Assembly (NCBI GenBank): GCA_004558955.1 | Contig: SFZC01000003.1 | Span: forward strand, 1 to 40,426 | Origin: a bacterium | GTDB taxonomy: Bacteria > Cyanobacteriota > Vampirovibrionia > Gastranaerophilales > Gastranaerophilaceae | Reading direction: 5' to 3' | DNA: 40,426 nt | In this document: piece after piece, positions 14,512-22,944 of the stretch | How the letters are laid out: each line of letters begins with the position of its first letter | Position numbering within the stretch: position 1 is the first letter of the stretch | Notes under the pieces: model-generated | Database searches by the model: none | What the model saw: only the letters and a program-made list of their open reading frames with translations | Told to the model about the DNA's origin: nothing | Translations under genes and position numbers: made by a program

Positions 14512-17500
14512 ATGTTTGAGATAAACACGGACAATATTTCGGAGAATTATAGCGAATTTCGTTCAAAAGTCAAACAGGGCCGTTCTTTTGCCGTAACCGG
14601 TTTGACCTCGATTTTGCGACTTTTTCTTGTTTCTAAAATTAAATTTTATTCAAAGAAAAAGGTTCTGTTTATCACTTCGACAGAGCAAAATGCCTTGAAA
14701 TACCAAAGCGACTTGCAAAGTTGTTTTAACGTGAAATCTTCTGTTATGCCGTTTCAAAATATTTCAATGTATGAGGCGGTTTCACCAAACTTGTATGATT
14801 ATGCTCAGCAGGTCAAACTTCTTCAAACTCAGCCTGATGTGCTGATTTGTCCCGTAAAATCTTTACTTGAAAAATTCCCGTCAAAAATCTTTTTCAAACA
14901 AAATAATATCAGTGTCAAAGTCGGCGATACCCTTGATTTGAAACAGTTTGCCCAAAACCTTGTGGATTTTGGCTACAAAAGAGCTACAATGGTAAATGAT
15001 ATTTCGGAATTTAGTATTCGAGGAGATATTATTGACGTATTTTCTCTTGATGAAACCCCCGTTAGAATTGAGCTTTGGGGCGATGAAGTGGTAGATATTC
15101 GCTATTTTAATAACGAAACCCAAAAATCAATCAGCAAAACCAAAAATATAAAAATTTTTCCTGTCTATAAATTTTTGATAAACGAACAAGAGAAACTTTT
15201 AAAAGATTTACAACAAGAAATTATTGAAGAGGACGAAGACTCAACGCCTGACGAGAAATTCTTTGACGGAATTGAAGTTTATCAAAATTATTTTAACAAA
15301 GATTTGGTCGGAATTTTGGATTATTTGGACGATTACGTTCTTATTTTTGATGAAACTTCCGAGATTTATTCAAAATATGAATTTCTTGAAGAAGGCTTGA
15401 AAAACCAATTAGCCGAGAACTTGCAACAAGGCTTGATTAAACGAATTGAGGGTAAAAATCATTACACTTATGAGGAATTTTTACGCAAAACTTCTTATTT
15501 CACAAAAATCGGTTTGAATAATTTTATTGACGGTCAAACAACCGAACTCATTGAATTTGATTCTCAGCCGTTGAGAAATTTTGAGGCAAACCTTGATTTG
15601 ATAATAGAATTTCTCAAAAATCACAAGGGATATAAAATAATTATTGCAACGGATTATCCTGAACGTGTCAAAGAAATTTTGGGTGAGAAGGAAATTTTTA
15701 ATGTAGAGTTTTCGGAAAGCACAATTCTTGGCGGTTGTATTTTAGAAGATTTCAAAACAATAATTATGACGGACCGTGAGCTTTTTAACAAGCGTTCTAA
15801 AGAGGTTACGGCATCTAAAAAATCTTATTACAAGGAAAAACCCGAATATATTGAAAATATTAACGACATAAAGGTCGGCGAATATGTTGTGCATTCAATT
15901 CACGGTCTTGGGATTTATAAAGGTCTTTCAAAACAAGAGATTGACGGTCAACTAAAAGATTATTTGACCATTGAATACGCAAACAAAGATAGGTTACATA
16001 TTCCTGCAGAACAAATAAATTTGTTGTGCCGCTATCGAGGTTCGGGAACGGTAAAACCGAAACTTTCCAAAATGGGCGGTCGAGATTGGGAAAACACCAA
16101 AGCAAAAGTTAAAAAAGAGGTTGAAGTTGTTGCTTATGACTTGTTAAGACTTTATGCAAGGCGAAAAATGCAACAAGGTATTCAATTCTTGCCTGATACA
16201 ACTTGGCAAATCGAAATGGAAGAAGCGTTTGAATTTGTTGAAACTCCTGACCAGTTAAAGGCAATTTCTCAGGTAAAATCCGATATGGAATCGGAACAAC
16301 CTATGGACAGGCTTATTTGTGGTGATGTCGGATTTGGAAAAACCGAAGTTGCAATGAGGGCAATATTCAAAGCCGTAACGTCAGGAAAACAGGTTGCAGT
16401 GGTCGTTCCTACGACCATTTTGGCACTGCAACATTATCAGACGATTTTTGAACGTTTTAAACCGTTTGGAGTTGATGTCGAATTGCTCTCAAGATTTAGA
16501 ACTTCTAAAGAACAAAAAGAAACCGTGAAAAATCTTGCAACGGGTAAATGTGATGTTGTTGTCGGTACTCACAGACTTTTGCAAGATGGGATAACCTTCA
16601 AGGATTTAGGACTTCTTGTAATTGACGAGGAACACAGATTTGGGGTAAGGCACAAAGAAAAACTAAAACAAATGCGAGAAAATATTGATATTCTTTCAAT
16701 GTCAGCAACTCCGATTCCGAGAACTCTATATATGTCATTGTCTGGAATAAAAGATATGTCCGTAATCAATACTCCACCGAAAAACCGCTTACCGATTAAA
16801 ACTTATGTTGGTGAATGGAATGAAAACATGGTGAAAAATGCAATAATCCATGAATTAGATAGAGAAGGACAAGTTTTCTATTTATATAATAGAGTCGAAA
16901 CAATACAAGAATTTAAAGCACAGTTGCAACGAATTGTTCCGAGTGCAAGAATTGCTGTCGGACACGGACAAATGAACGAAAAAGAATTGGAAGAGGTTAT
17001 TGTTGATTTTGCAAATCGTGAATATGATATTTTGCTTGCCACAACGATTATTGAAAACGGTATAGATATTCCAAACGCAAACACAATGATTATCCATAAT
17101 GCCGACAAGTTTGGATTGGCTCAGTTGTACCAATTACGAGGCAGGGTAGGACGTTCGCAAAGGCAGGCATATTGCTACTGTTTCTATACGAAAAATAAAG
17201 ATATCACCAAAGATGCGGTTCACCGCTTGAAGGCGATAAAAGAATTTACAACACTTGGTAGCGGATATCAAATTGCACTTCGTGACGTTGAAATTCGTGG
17301 GGTTGGAAATATTTTGGGAACAAAACAACATGGACACATGATAAATGTCGGTTTTGATACTTATTGCGAATTGTTGGAAGAAACCGTACAAGAATTGCAA
17401 GGTGAACACGTTGAAAAGGTTACTCCGACAATCGTGGATATCAATGTTACGGCATATATTCCTGACGAGTGGGTGGGTTCTGCCGAACAAAAAATGATTG

Positions 17501-17898
17501 AATATAAACGACTTGCCGATGTAAAATCTGCTGTAGAACTTGATTATATCGTTGAAGAATGGGTCGATAGATTTTCAAAATCGCCTGAATGTGTTGAAAA
17601 TTTAATCAAGCTTATTAGGTTAAGACTTTCAGCAACTGAGGTAAAAATTTCCGCCTTGCGAGAAGTTGACGGGGCTATCAGAATTTATACACCATATTCA
17701 AAACCCGAATGGAATTTGGTTCAAAAGGTTCTGCCAAAGAATATCAGCAGTAAATTAAAATTTACACTTGCTCCAAAGTCTTGCACTGATGGGGTTTCTA
17801 TCATTATATTAAATACTTCGTATGTAAATTTTAATGAAGTATTTAACATTTTGACGGATTTGTTTTATTATATACACAAAGTAAGTTACGAGTATTAA
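14512..17898 (+). CDS. mfd: Transcription-repair coupling factor Mfd
   Basis: ATP-driven translocase that pushes stalled RNA polymerase off damaged DNA and recruits UvrA. It is 1128 residues from the chosen ATG. Order: UvrB-like N-terminal module (about 1-350), CarD-like RNA-polymerase-interacting domain (about 460-540, VGEYVVHSIHGLGIYKGL), then the RecG-like motor with Walker A GDVGFGKTEVA (near 605), DEEHRFGVRHKEK (near 705), SATPIPRTLYMSL and the helicase motif QLRGRVGRSQRQAYCYC, and the C-terminal TRCF domain. An upstream in-frame TTG at 14476 is rejected because it forms the -35 of the promoter. The lipoprotein gene at 17916 follows after 17 nt, an unusual partner for mfd. Confidence 0.97.
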   Translation: MFEINTDNISENYSEFRSKVKQGRSFAVTGLTSILRLFLVSKIKFYSKKKVLFITSTEQNALKYQSDLQSCFNVKSSVMPFQNISMYEAVSPNLYDYAQQVKLLQTQPDVLICPVKSLLEKFPSKIFFKQNNISVKVGDTLDLKQFAQNLVDFGYKRATMVNDISEFSIRGDIIDVFSLDETPVRIELWGDEVVDIRYFNNETQKSISKTKNIKIFPVYKFLINEQEKLLKDLQQEIIEEDEDSTPDEKFFDGIEVYQNYFNKDLVGILDYLDDYVLIFDETSEIYSKYEFLEEGLKNQLAENLQQGLIKRIEGKNHYTYEEFLRKTSYFTKIGLNNFIDGQTTELIEFDSQPLRNFEANLDLIIEFLKNHKGYKIIIATDYPERVKEILGEKEIFNVEFSESTILGGCILEDFKTIIMTDRELFNKRSKEVTASKKSYYKEKPEYIENINDIKVGEYVVHSIHGLGIYKGLSKQEIDGQLKDYLTIEYANKDRLHIPAEQINLLCRYRGSGTVKPKLSKMGGRDWENTKAKVKKEVEVVAYDLLRLYARRKMQQGIQFLPDTTWQIEMEEAFEFVETPDQLKAISQVKSDMESEQPMDRLICGDVGFGKTEVAMRAIFKAVTSGKQVAVVVPTTILALQHYQTIFERFKPFGVDVELLSRFRTSKEQKETVKNLATGKCDVVVGTHRLLQDGITFKDLGLLVIDEEHRFGVRHKEKLKQMRENIDILSMSATPIPRTLYMSLSGIKDMSVINTPPKNRLPIKTYVGEWNENMVKNAIIHELDREGQVFYLYNRVETIQEFKAQLQRIVPSARIAVGHGQMNEKELEEVIVDFANREYDILLATTIIENGIDIPNANTMIIHNADKFGLAQLYQLRGRVGRSQRQAYCYCFYTKNKDITKDAVHRLKAIKEFTTLGSGYQIALRDVEIRGVGNILGTKQHGHMINVGFDTYCELLEETVQELQGEHVEKVTPTIVDINVTAYIPDEWVGSAEQKMIEYKRLADVKSAVELDYIVEEWVDRFSKSPECVENLIKLIRLRLSATEVKISALREVDGAIRIYTPYSKPEWNLVQKVLPKNISSKLKFTLAPKSCTDGVSIIILNTSYVNFNEVFNILTDLFYYIHKVSYEY

Positions 17899-17915
17899 AA
17901 GAAAGAGAGAGGGAT

Positions 17916-19058
17916 ATGAAATTTTCAAAATTGTTGGCAACACTTGCCGTTGCAACCGTTCTATTTGCAGGTTGCGGAATTAAAGATCAAAACGCAATTA
18001 TAAAAATTAATGATAAAGCCATTACTCAAGGTGAATTTGACAAATTAATGGATCAAAACCTTGCTCAAAGTCCGTTTGGCAAACCTGAAGATATGAAAGC
18101 AAATAAAGAAGGTTTTTTATATTTGATGACAGAACAAAGAGTTGTAAATCAACTTATAGTCCAAGAACTTCTAAACCAAGAAGCAGCAAAACGTGGCATT
18201 AAAGTTTCAAACAAAGATGTTGAAGTGGCTATGAAAAAAGTTATCGACCAGATGGGTGGTAGAGACAGATTGTTAGAAGTTTTGAAAAACAACGGTGTTT
18301 CTGTTGCTCAATTCAAAAAAGACTTGAAGAACCAAGTAAAAATGCAAAAACTTGCTGATTCCGCAGGTAATGTAAAAGTTACCGACAAGGATTGCAAAAA
18401 CTTTTATAAACAAAATCCTGACAAGTTCCAAAACCCGGATAAGGTTAGAGCTTCTCACATCTTGATTGGTGCAAATCCTTTCCAAATTTCGGAAGAAATT
18501 AAAGGAAAATCAAAAGATAAGATTTCAGATAAAGATTTGAAAGCAAAAGTTGATGCAAAAATGGCAGAAAAGAAAGCGTTGGCTGACAAGTTGGATAAAG
18601 AATTGAAGGCTGATAAATCAAAATTTGCAGAATATGCTAAAAAATATTCGGAAGATCCTGGTAGTGCTCAACGTGGCGGTGATTTAGGCTTCTTTGCAAA
18701 AGATCAAATGGTTCCTGAATTTTCAAACGTTGCTTTCAGTGCAAAACCTGATTCAATTTCAGATGTCGTAAAAACTCAGTTCGGATATCATATTATATAT
18801 GTTCAAGACAGACGTGCTGCAGGAATTACACCTTATGAAAAAGCAAAATCAGACATTAAGGCTCATTTGGTTATGGAAAAACAAGTTAAAGCACTTGATG
18901 ACTTAATGGTTGCTGCTAAGAAAAATTCTAAGATTGAATACGTTGATGCAAGCTTTGACCCTGAACAAATTCAAAAGAAATTGTCAAAACAAATGGATTA
19001 TGCAACAGGCGGCAACGCAAGCAAAGTCAGAGAACAAACCAAGAAAAAGAATAAATAA
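17916..19058 (+). CDS. Parvulin-type peptidyl-prolyl isomerase lipoprotein (PrsA/SurA-like)
   Basis: Extracytoplasmic foldase that helps exported proteins mature. A lipoprotein signal peptide with LFAGC puts the lipid on Cys20. A SurA-N-like helical region (about 25-165) carries AITQGEFDKLMDQNLAQ; the rotamase domain begins VRASHILIG and ends with GGDLGFFAKDQMVPEFSNVA and QFGYHIIYVQDR. A Lys-rich insertion of about 35 residues separates the first strand from the rest of the parvulin domain. The C-terminus is basic (REQTKKKNK). Length 380. It follows mfd by 17 nt with GAGAGGG as ribosome-binding site and ends at a strong terminator. Confidence 0.92.
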   Translation: MKFSKLLATLAVATVLFAGCGIKDQNAIIKINDKAITQGEFDKLMDQNLAQSPFGKPEDMKANKEGFLYLMTEQRVVNQLIVQELLNQEAAKRGIKVSNKDVEVAMKKVIDQMGGRDRLLEVLKNNGVSVAQFKKDLKNQVKMQKLADSAGNVKVTDKDCKNFYKQNPDKFQNPDKVRASHILIGANPFQISEEIKGKSKDKISDKDLKAKVDAKMAEKKALADKLDKELKADKSKFAEYAKKYSEDPGSAQRGGDLGFFAKDQMVPEFSNVAFSAKPDSISDVVKTQFGYHIIYVQDRRAAGITPYEKAKSDIKAHLVMEKQVKALDDLMVAAKKNSKIEYVDASFDPEQIQKKLSKQMDYATGGNASKVREQTKKKNK

Positions 19059-19085
19059 TTCTGATTTATTTTAAAGATATTTTTA

Positions 19086-19126
19086 GTGGCAAGCACTTCT
19101 TCCTGAAGTGCTTGCCACTTGTTTTT
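19086..19126 (+). terminator. Strong intrinsic terminator after the parvulin gene
   Basis: Perfect 14-bp stem GTGGCAAGCACTTC / GAAGTGCTTGCCAC, loop TTCCT, then TTGTTTTT. Confidence 0.92.
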
Positions 19127-19132
19127 CGTCAT

Positions 19133-19312
19133 TCTGAAAATCTTGAAAAAATCACCAAAATTTTAGGTGTTGAATTATATGAGTTATTCATTGACAATCA
19201 CGTCAAGACAAATGACGAACTTTTAGCAAAAATCAACGAAGGTCTTGACAAAATTTCAAAGGATAACAAAAAACTTCATATCATTTATTCTGTCATAAAT
19301 TTATTAAAATAA
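19133..19312 (+). pseudogene. Remnant of an XRE-type regulator (C-terminal part only)
   Basis: The reading SENLEKITKILGVELYELF followed by a helical tail ending in IIYSVINLL corresponds to the last HTH helix and C-terminal tail of XRE regulators such as the one at 4368-4682 (SSDLIERLSNVLHVNLEEFF). The helix-turn-helix itself is absent; upstream of 19133 the frame runs into the terminator at 19086. An in-frame TTG inside the terminator stem would give an artificial 66-residue protein. Most likely a truncated, non-functional fragment. Confidence 0.65.
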
Positions 19313-19431
19313 ATCTTGAGGATATATGTAAATATATATGACGAACGTAGTAAAAAGTCTTGTAATATATTTATCTTTATTTTATGCTGAATGAAGGTAG
19401 AAAAAGATTTTAATTCGGCTTGGGAGAAAAA

Positions 19432-20370
19432 ATGAAGATTACCCCTTTAATGATGAATAGTGTAAATTTTGGGAATTCACAACCTGATGCAAATGTCAGC
19501 CACGAAGGCATAAAAAAGAAAACTCAAAAGAAATATAAAGACCCGTTACAAAATTACCCGATGCGAATGCTCGGTTATACAAACGATGTTGGCGTTGCAA
19601 TTAACGAACTGTTTCCAACATTTGCGACTTTGTGCTGGATTCCTGCCTTGATGTATTTTGGTGCTGATGTTTATGACAAGTACAAAAACAAAGGAAATAC
19701 CTATGACCCGAATGCAAAAAGAGCGTTTTCTCAGGCTGTTTTCCAAGCCAACGCAAGTATTATAATGCCGATGTTGTTCGGTCATATCGGTGCAAGTGCG
19801 TTTTCTCAAGTAGATAAGTATCACGGCTTGAAACTTTCAACCAACGCAAAAGAACAAACTTTGAGATATATCAAACGCTATGCGGCTTCTGAAAAAATCT
19901 TTGACCCAAACCAAGACAAAGATGCGATTTTAAAAGATTTTTCAACAAGTTTTGACAATTTCTATCAAAACAGTTCAAAAACTTACAAGAATAAAAATAT
20001 TTTCTTCAAGATATATGACAAACTTCTCGGTAACTGTCGTAAAGGTGCGGTTGCCAATTCAAACGAAACACGCTTGAAAGATTTTGCAAATAATAAATTC
20101 AAAAATATTATCGACAATGCAAAAGATTTAGATGCTTTGAATGCAAAATTCGACAAGGATATTTTCAAATTGAAAGCGTGGAAATCTGCAGGTTCTTTCA
20201 CCGCATTGTTATTAACAATGAAATTTATTGATTCGTTCACGGAAAATATTCTCATTAAGAAAATTCTTGAACCGCAAATGAAAAAGATTGATTTTCACAA
20301 ATTTCACGATATGACAAGCTTTACAGAAAAAGACGAAAACCCGTCTGCTGCTAAGTCTGTTTCCGCTTAG
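19432..20370 (+). CDS. Membrane protein with lineage-type NSVNFG leader, unknown function
   Basis: A 312-residue protein I cannot place in a named family. It starts MKITPLMMNSVNFGNSQ, a short leader of the sort that recurs at the N-terminus of many unrelated proteins in gut Melainabacteria (recollection, not computed here). Three hydrophobic segments lie near residues 59-78, 110-126 and 250-268; between the last two is a charged helical region. An upstream TTG at 19420 is rejected: the GGGAG ribosome-binding site overlaps it and fits ATG 19432. Its stop overlaps the stop of the convergent thioredoxin gene by 4 nt. Confidence 0.7.
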   Translation: MKITPLMMNSVNFGNSQPDANVSHEGIKKKTQKKYKDPLQNYPMRMLGYTNDVGVAINELFPTFATLCWIPALMYFGADVYDKYKNKGNTYDPNAKRAFSQAVFQANASIIMPMLFGHIGASAFSQVDKYHGLKLSTNAKEQTLRYIKRYAASEKIFDPNQDKDAILKDFSTSFDNFYQNSSKTYKNKNIFFKIYDKLLGNCRKGAVANSNETRLKDFANNKFKNIIDNAKDLDALNAKFDKDIFKLKAWKSAGSFTALLLTMKFIDSFTENILIKKILEPQMKKIDFHKFHDMTSFTEKDENPSAAKSVSA

Positions 20371-20672
20371 TTCAAATAATTCATGAGTTTGTTTAGCAGT
20401 TGGGATTTTGTATGAAATCCTGTGATTTCGGCAATTTGTTCTCCGTTTTTCAAAAGAATAAATGTCGGATATCCTGTGATATTGTAGCGTTGAGCGATTT
20501 CAGGGGATTCTTCGGCATCTACCAAACCTATCCAAATTTTTGATTGTTCAAATTCGGATAATTCAATGCGTTGATTTCTGCAGTATCCGCACCAAGTAGT
20601 GTAAAACTCAATCAACTTTAAACCTGTTTTTGTTTCATTATCAAAATTTTCATTATTCAGTTCAATTAACAT
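20367..20672 (-). CDS. Thioredoxin-like protein
   Basis: Thiol-disulfide oxidoreductase of 101 residues, cytoplasmic (no signal peptide). The active site is WCGYC (Cys28, Cys31) instead of canonical WCGPC, followed by the acidic strand IGLVDAEESPEIAQRYNITG and the cis-proline loop GYPTFILLKNGEQI. Replacing Pro by Tyr between the cysteines alters redox potential and is seen in atypical thioredoxins and glutaredoxin-like proteins. The frame is open much further upstream, but GGGAGAAAATT directly before ATG 20672 fixes the start. It lies 70 nt after the DUF2971 gene, perhaps cotranscribed. Confidence 0.9.
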   Translation of the reverse strand: MLIELNNENFDNETKTGLKLIEFYTTWCGYCRNQRIELSEFEQSKIWIGLVDAEESPEIAQRYNITGYPTFILLKNGEQIAEITGFHTKSQLLNKLMNYLN

Positions 20673-20742
20673 AATTTTCTCCCTTAGCGGTTTTATTATA
20701 CCAAATTTCAAGCCTGAAACAAATAGGTATTTTGTCGGATTT

Positions 20743-21654
20743 TTAGTATCGGAGCGGAATTTTTGAACGATTAACCTCTTTGTCACGGTAGCCAAAATTC
20801 AGTAACATTCGATTTGTGCTTGTATAGAAAATGTTTTCATCAAAAGTTGGTCCGATATTCACCGAAACAACGGAATCTTTTGAAAATTTGTATTCAAGAT
20901 ACGGAACAAATAGCCCGTTTTTCTCGACAATACTTGTCGGTTTTGAATTTTCTGTTCCAAAAACATTAACAATGACTATTCTGTATTCGTGTTCGTTTTT
21001 GAATTGCGGATTTTTGAAGAAAATACTAACGATACTCAAAATGTCGATAAGTTCAAAAAGGATGTCAAAAAGTTTAACTTCGCTGGACTTTTTACTTTTC
21101 AATTCTTTTTCAAACAGAGAATTCCATTTTTTGAAAATTACATGGATAATTTTGATTTGCTTTTGTTTGTCATAAATTACACTGCCGTAAATCGGCAAAT
21201 AATCGTTTTCGCTCATCTCTTTTATGAGTTTTTGTTTGTCAAAACCGATATTATAGCCCGTGTAATTTTTACCTTTGGCATAATTGTTCCAAAGTGTCAG
21301 ATTGTCGCTTTCCGTAGAAAAAGAAGTTGTAAAGTATTCCAATTTATTTACAAAATCATCGTCACCGTCAACAATATGTTTGTATTTGTTGCTGAAATGC
21401 TTTTTTATTTTGTTAAAAAGGTCAGGATTAAGCCCTTCGGTTTTATCAATGAGTTTCACTATCAGTCGGTAGGAATAAGCGATTTCTTCCTTGTCGTTCA
21501 GGTATAGAGCGTTAGAAAATCGGATATTTTCGCCTGATAAAATATTCAAAAGTTTTTCAGGTTTTGTGTAGTGGTAAATCGTACAATTAGAGCCTGTGTC
21601 CAAAAATCGCTTAATTTTCGGAATCTTTTTCAATAAGTCATCATAATAAGACAT
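20743..21654 (-). CDS. DUF2971-family protein
   Basis: About 303 residues, matching DUF2971: the N-terminal IYHYTKPEKLLNIL, then IRFSNALYLNDKEEI, the middle LTLWNNYAKGKNYTGYNIGFD, and KNEHEYRIVIV near the C-terminus. The family has no established biochemical function; members are scattered and often sit in accessory DNA. No signal peptide or membrane helix. The start at 21654 is preferred over 21669 because GAGG lies 7-8 nt before it. Neighbours are a thioredoxin downstream and the toxin-antitoxin-like pair upstream, which fits an acquired region. Confidence 0.8.
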   Translation of the reverse strand: MSYYDDLLKKIPKIKRFLDTGSNCTIYHYTKPEKLLNILSGENIRFSNALYLNDKEEIAYSYRLIVKLIDKTEGLNPDLFNKIKKHFSNKYKHIVDGDDDFVNKLEYFTTSFSTESDNLTLWNNYAKGKNYTGYNIGFDKQKLIKEMSENDYLPIYGSVIYDKQKQIKIIHVIFKKWNSLFEKELKSKKSSEVKLFDILFELIDILSIVSIFFKNPQFKNEHEYRIVIVNVFGTENSKPTSIVEKNGLFVPYLEYKFSKDSVVSVNIGPTFDENIFYTSTNRMLLNFGYRDKEVNRSKIPLRY

Positions 21655-21723
21655 TCCAAGACCTCGCAACTATATATATTATAACATATCTTGCGATTAT
21701 TAGGAAGCTTCAATGCTTGAAAA

Positions 21724-22029
21724 CTACATTTCTTGAAGTCTTTTTTCGTCTTTATCCATTCCCTGTTTTAAAAGAGATTTTAGATAAGTTTGATAGGGCA
21801 AACCAAGCTTTTGAGCAATTTTTTTAGCACGAGCAATTTCAAATTCAGACCAACGGAAATTTATTTTCGGATATTTTTTCTTGATATGCGTTTCCGCCAC
21901 ATCTATCGCCTGATTGACATCAAACGAATTTCCAAACTCATCAACCAATGTTGAAGAGCTATCAATGATTTGCTCGGTAGATGTTTTTAACATATTTTCA
22001 ATTTGTTCTTTGGTAAATTTATCTTTCAT
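21724..22029 (-). CDS. Ribbon-helix-helix (CopG/BrnA-like) antitoxin candidate
   Basis: A 101-residue protein. Its C-terminal half RWSEFEIARAKKIAQKLGLP followed by YQTYLKSLLKQGM matches the CopG-type antitoxin family, in which this segment forms the ribbon-helix-helix dimer that binds DNA. The N-terminal half (residues 1-50, acidic and Ser-rich) is the likely toxin-neutralising part. ATG 22029 is chosen over an in-frame TTG at 22041 because GGAG, lying in the last codons of the upstream gene, precedes it by 7 nt. The two stop/start codons are 2 nt apart, giving tight translational coupling. Confidence 0.75.
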   Translation of the reverse strand: MKDKFTKEQIENMLKTSTEQIIDSSSTLVDEFGNSFDVNQAIDVAETHIKKKYPKINFRWSEFEIARAKKIAQKLGLPYQTYLKSLLKQGMDKDEKRLQEM

Positions 22030-22031
22030 AA

Positions 22032-22319
22032 TTATCTCCAATCTGAAAACGCAGTAATAATAAACAAATAGGAATTATCTTCTTTTAATTTCATATAGTA
22101 TAACGAAATATCATAAGTAGCAGAATAGGCTTCATATCTTTTGTACTGTGGATTCCATTCTTCCTCACTGATAGTAAAGAAAGCACGAATAGCATCATCA
22201 GGGGTAATTAAATGCCTATGCCAAATATGCGGTTCATAAGAATTAGTCAACGGGTTCAAATCCAATTTGAATTTAAACGTATATTTTCCGACTTTTTTGA
22301 CTAAATACTTACTATCCAT
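22032..22319 (-). CDS. Putative toxin of a toxin-antitoxin pair, novel family
   Basis: A 95-residue protein with no family I recognise. It is rich in Tyr, Trp and charged residues; a central IWHRHLITPDDAIRAFF and a C-terminal strand NSYLFIITAFSDWR resemble the compact alpha/beta build and final strand of small RNase toxins, but no catalytic set is certain. Position (toxin first, antitoxin second, 2 nt apart), size and palindromic operator over the promoter support a type II toxin role. The ATG follows TATAAT by 6 nt with no ribosome-binding site, so the transcript is probably leaderless, which would hold toxin translation below that of the antitoxin. Confidence 0.6.
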   Translation of the reverse strand: MDSKYLVKKVGKYTFKFKLDLNPLTNSYEPHIWHRHLITPDDAIRAFFTISEEEWNPQYKRYEAYSATYDISLYYMKLKEDNSYLFIITAFSDWR

Positions 22320-22325
22320 ACTAAT

Positions 22326-22354
22326 ATTATATCATATTGTACATGCTTTGTACA
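22326..22354 (-). promoter_or_regulatory. Promoter and operator of the toxin-antitoxin-like pair
   Basis: Minus-strand -10 TATAAT (22326-22331); 17 nt upstream the -35 position holds TGTACA. Two TGTACA hexamers (22338-22343 and 22349-22354), each self-complementary and 5 nt apart, cover spacer and -35: a good site for autorepression by a ribbon-helix-helix antitoxin. Confidence 0.65.
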
Positions 22355-22449
22355 CCCAAAAACGGAATGTATTAAGAATTATTATATGCACAAGAAACAT
22401 TACAAACACGAAATTTGCAATCATTTTGGAGATATCTTTTACACCGCTC

Positions 22450-22614
22450 TTATCGTTTGATTTTTGTGGTATTGGCAAGGCGATTTTTGATTTGGTTTAA
22501 TTCTTCTTTTGTAAGATGTTTTGATAAAGTTGTAAATTCTTCCATAATATCCCAAGAAGAATAATTTTTTGTTTCGACTTTTCTAATCCAATCGTTGACT
22601 TCTTTCGTAATCAT
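22450..22614 (-). CDS. 54-aa small protein, unknown
   Basis: A short, well-supported gene below usual length cut-offs. It starts MITKEVNDWIRKVETKNYSS and contains helical, charged segments (MEEFTTLSKHLTKEELNQIK) ending in basic TTKIKR. AAGGAG sits 6 nt before the ATG and a near-consensus promoter lies at 22661-22689. No signal peptide or membrane helix. It stands directly upstream of the toxin-antitoxin-like pair on the same strand, 130 nt before the toxin start, which has its own promoter. It could be an accessory part of that locus or an independent regulator. Confidence 0.65.
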   Translation of the reverse strand: MITKEVNDWIRKVETKNYSSWDIMEEFTTLSKHLTKEELNQIKNRLANTTKIKR

Positions 22615-22660
22615 GATGGCTCCTTTTTTATATATTTTTTACACTAAAAACGACAATTTT

Positions 22661-22689
22661 ATTATAGTCATTTTTCAAAATTTTGTAAA
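22661..22689 (-). promoter_or_regulatory. Promoter of the 54-aa gene
   Basis: Minus strand TTTACA (22684-22689) and TATAAT (22661-22666), 17-nt spacer. Confidence 0.75.
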
Positions 22690-22917
22690 CTTTTTTGAGA
22701 TAAATAATCCGTTTGTTGTATGTATATTAACACTCGTGAAAATATTTTTTGCTACAAAAATAGCTAAATGTTGAATAAATAATTTTTAACTTTTGTTAAA
22801 AATGTTACGGAATATGAAGCTTATTGTTAAACGGCGAAAACCATTACTATTAGCCGAATTCCACACAATATTAGCATATTGCATATTATCTGCTACGCAA
22901 TTCTCTGCAATTTAAAT

Positions 22918-22944
22918 ACTTTATATATACATAATATATAAAGT
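22918..22944 (+). promoter_or_regulatory. Inverted repeat upstream of the first L,D-transpeptidase
   Basis: Perfect 11-bp arms ACTTTATATAT / ATATATAAAGT around ACATA, ending just before the AAGGAG ribosome-binding site. It is either an operator over the promoter or a leader hairpin that leaves the site exposed. Confidence 0.5.

Noticed and set aside
19112..19312. 66-codon frame as an intact gene
   Set aside because: Its TTG start lies inside the stem of a strong terminator; only the part from 19133 resembles a protein, and it lacks the DNA-binding domain.
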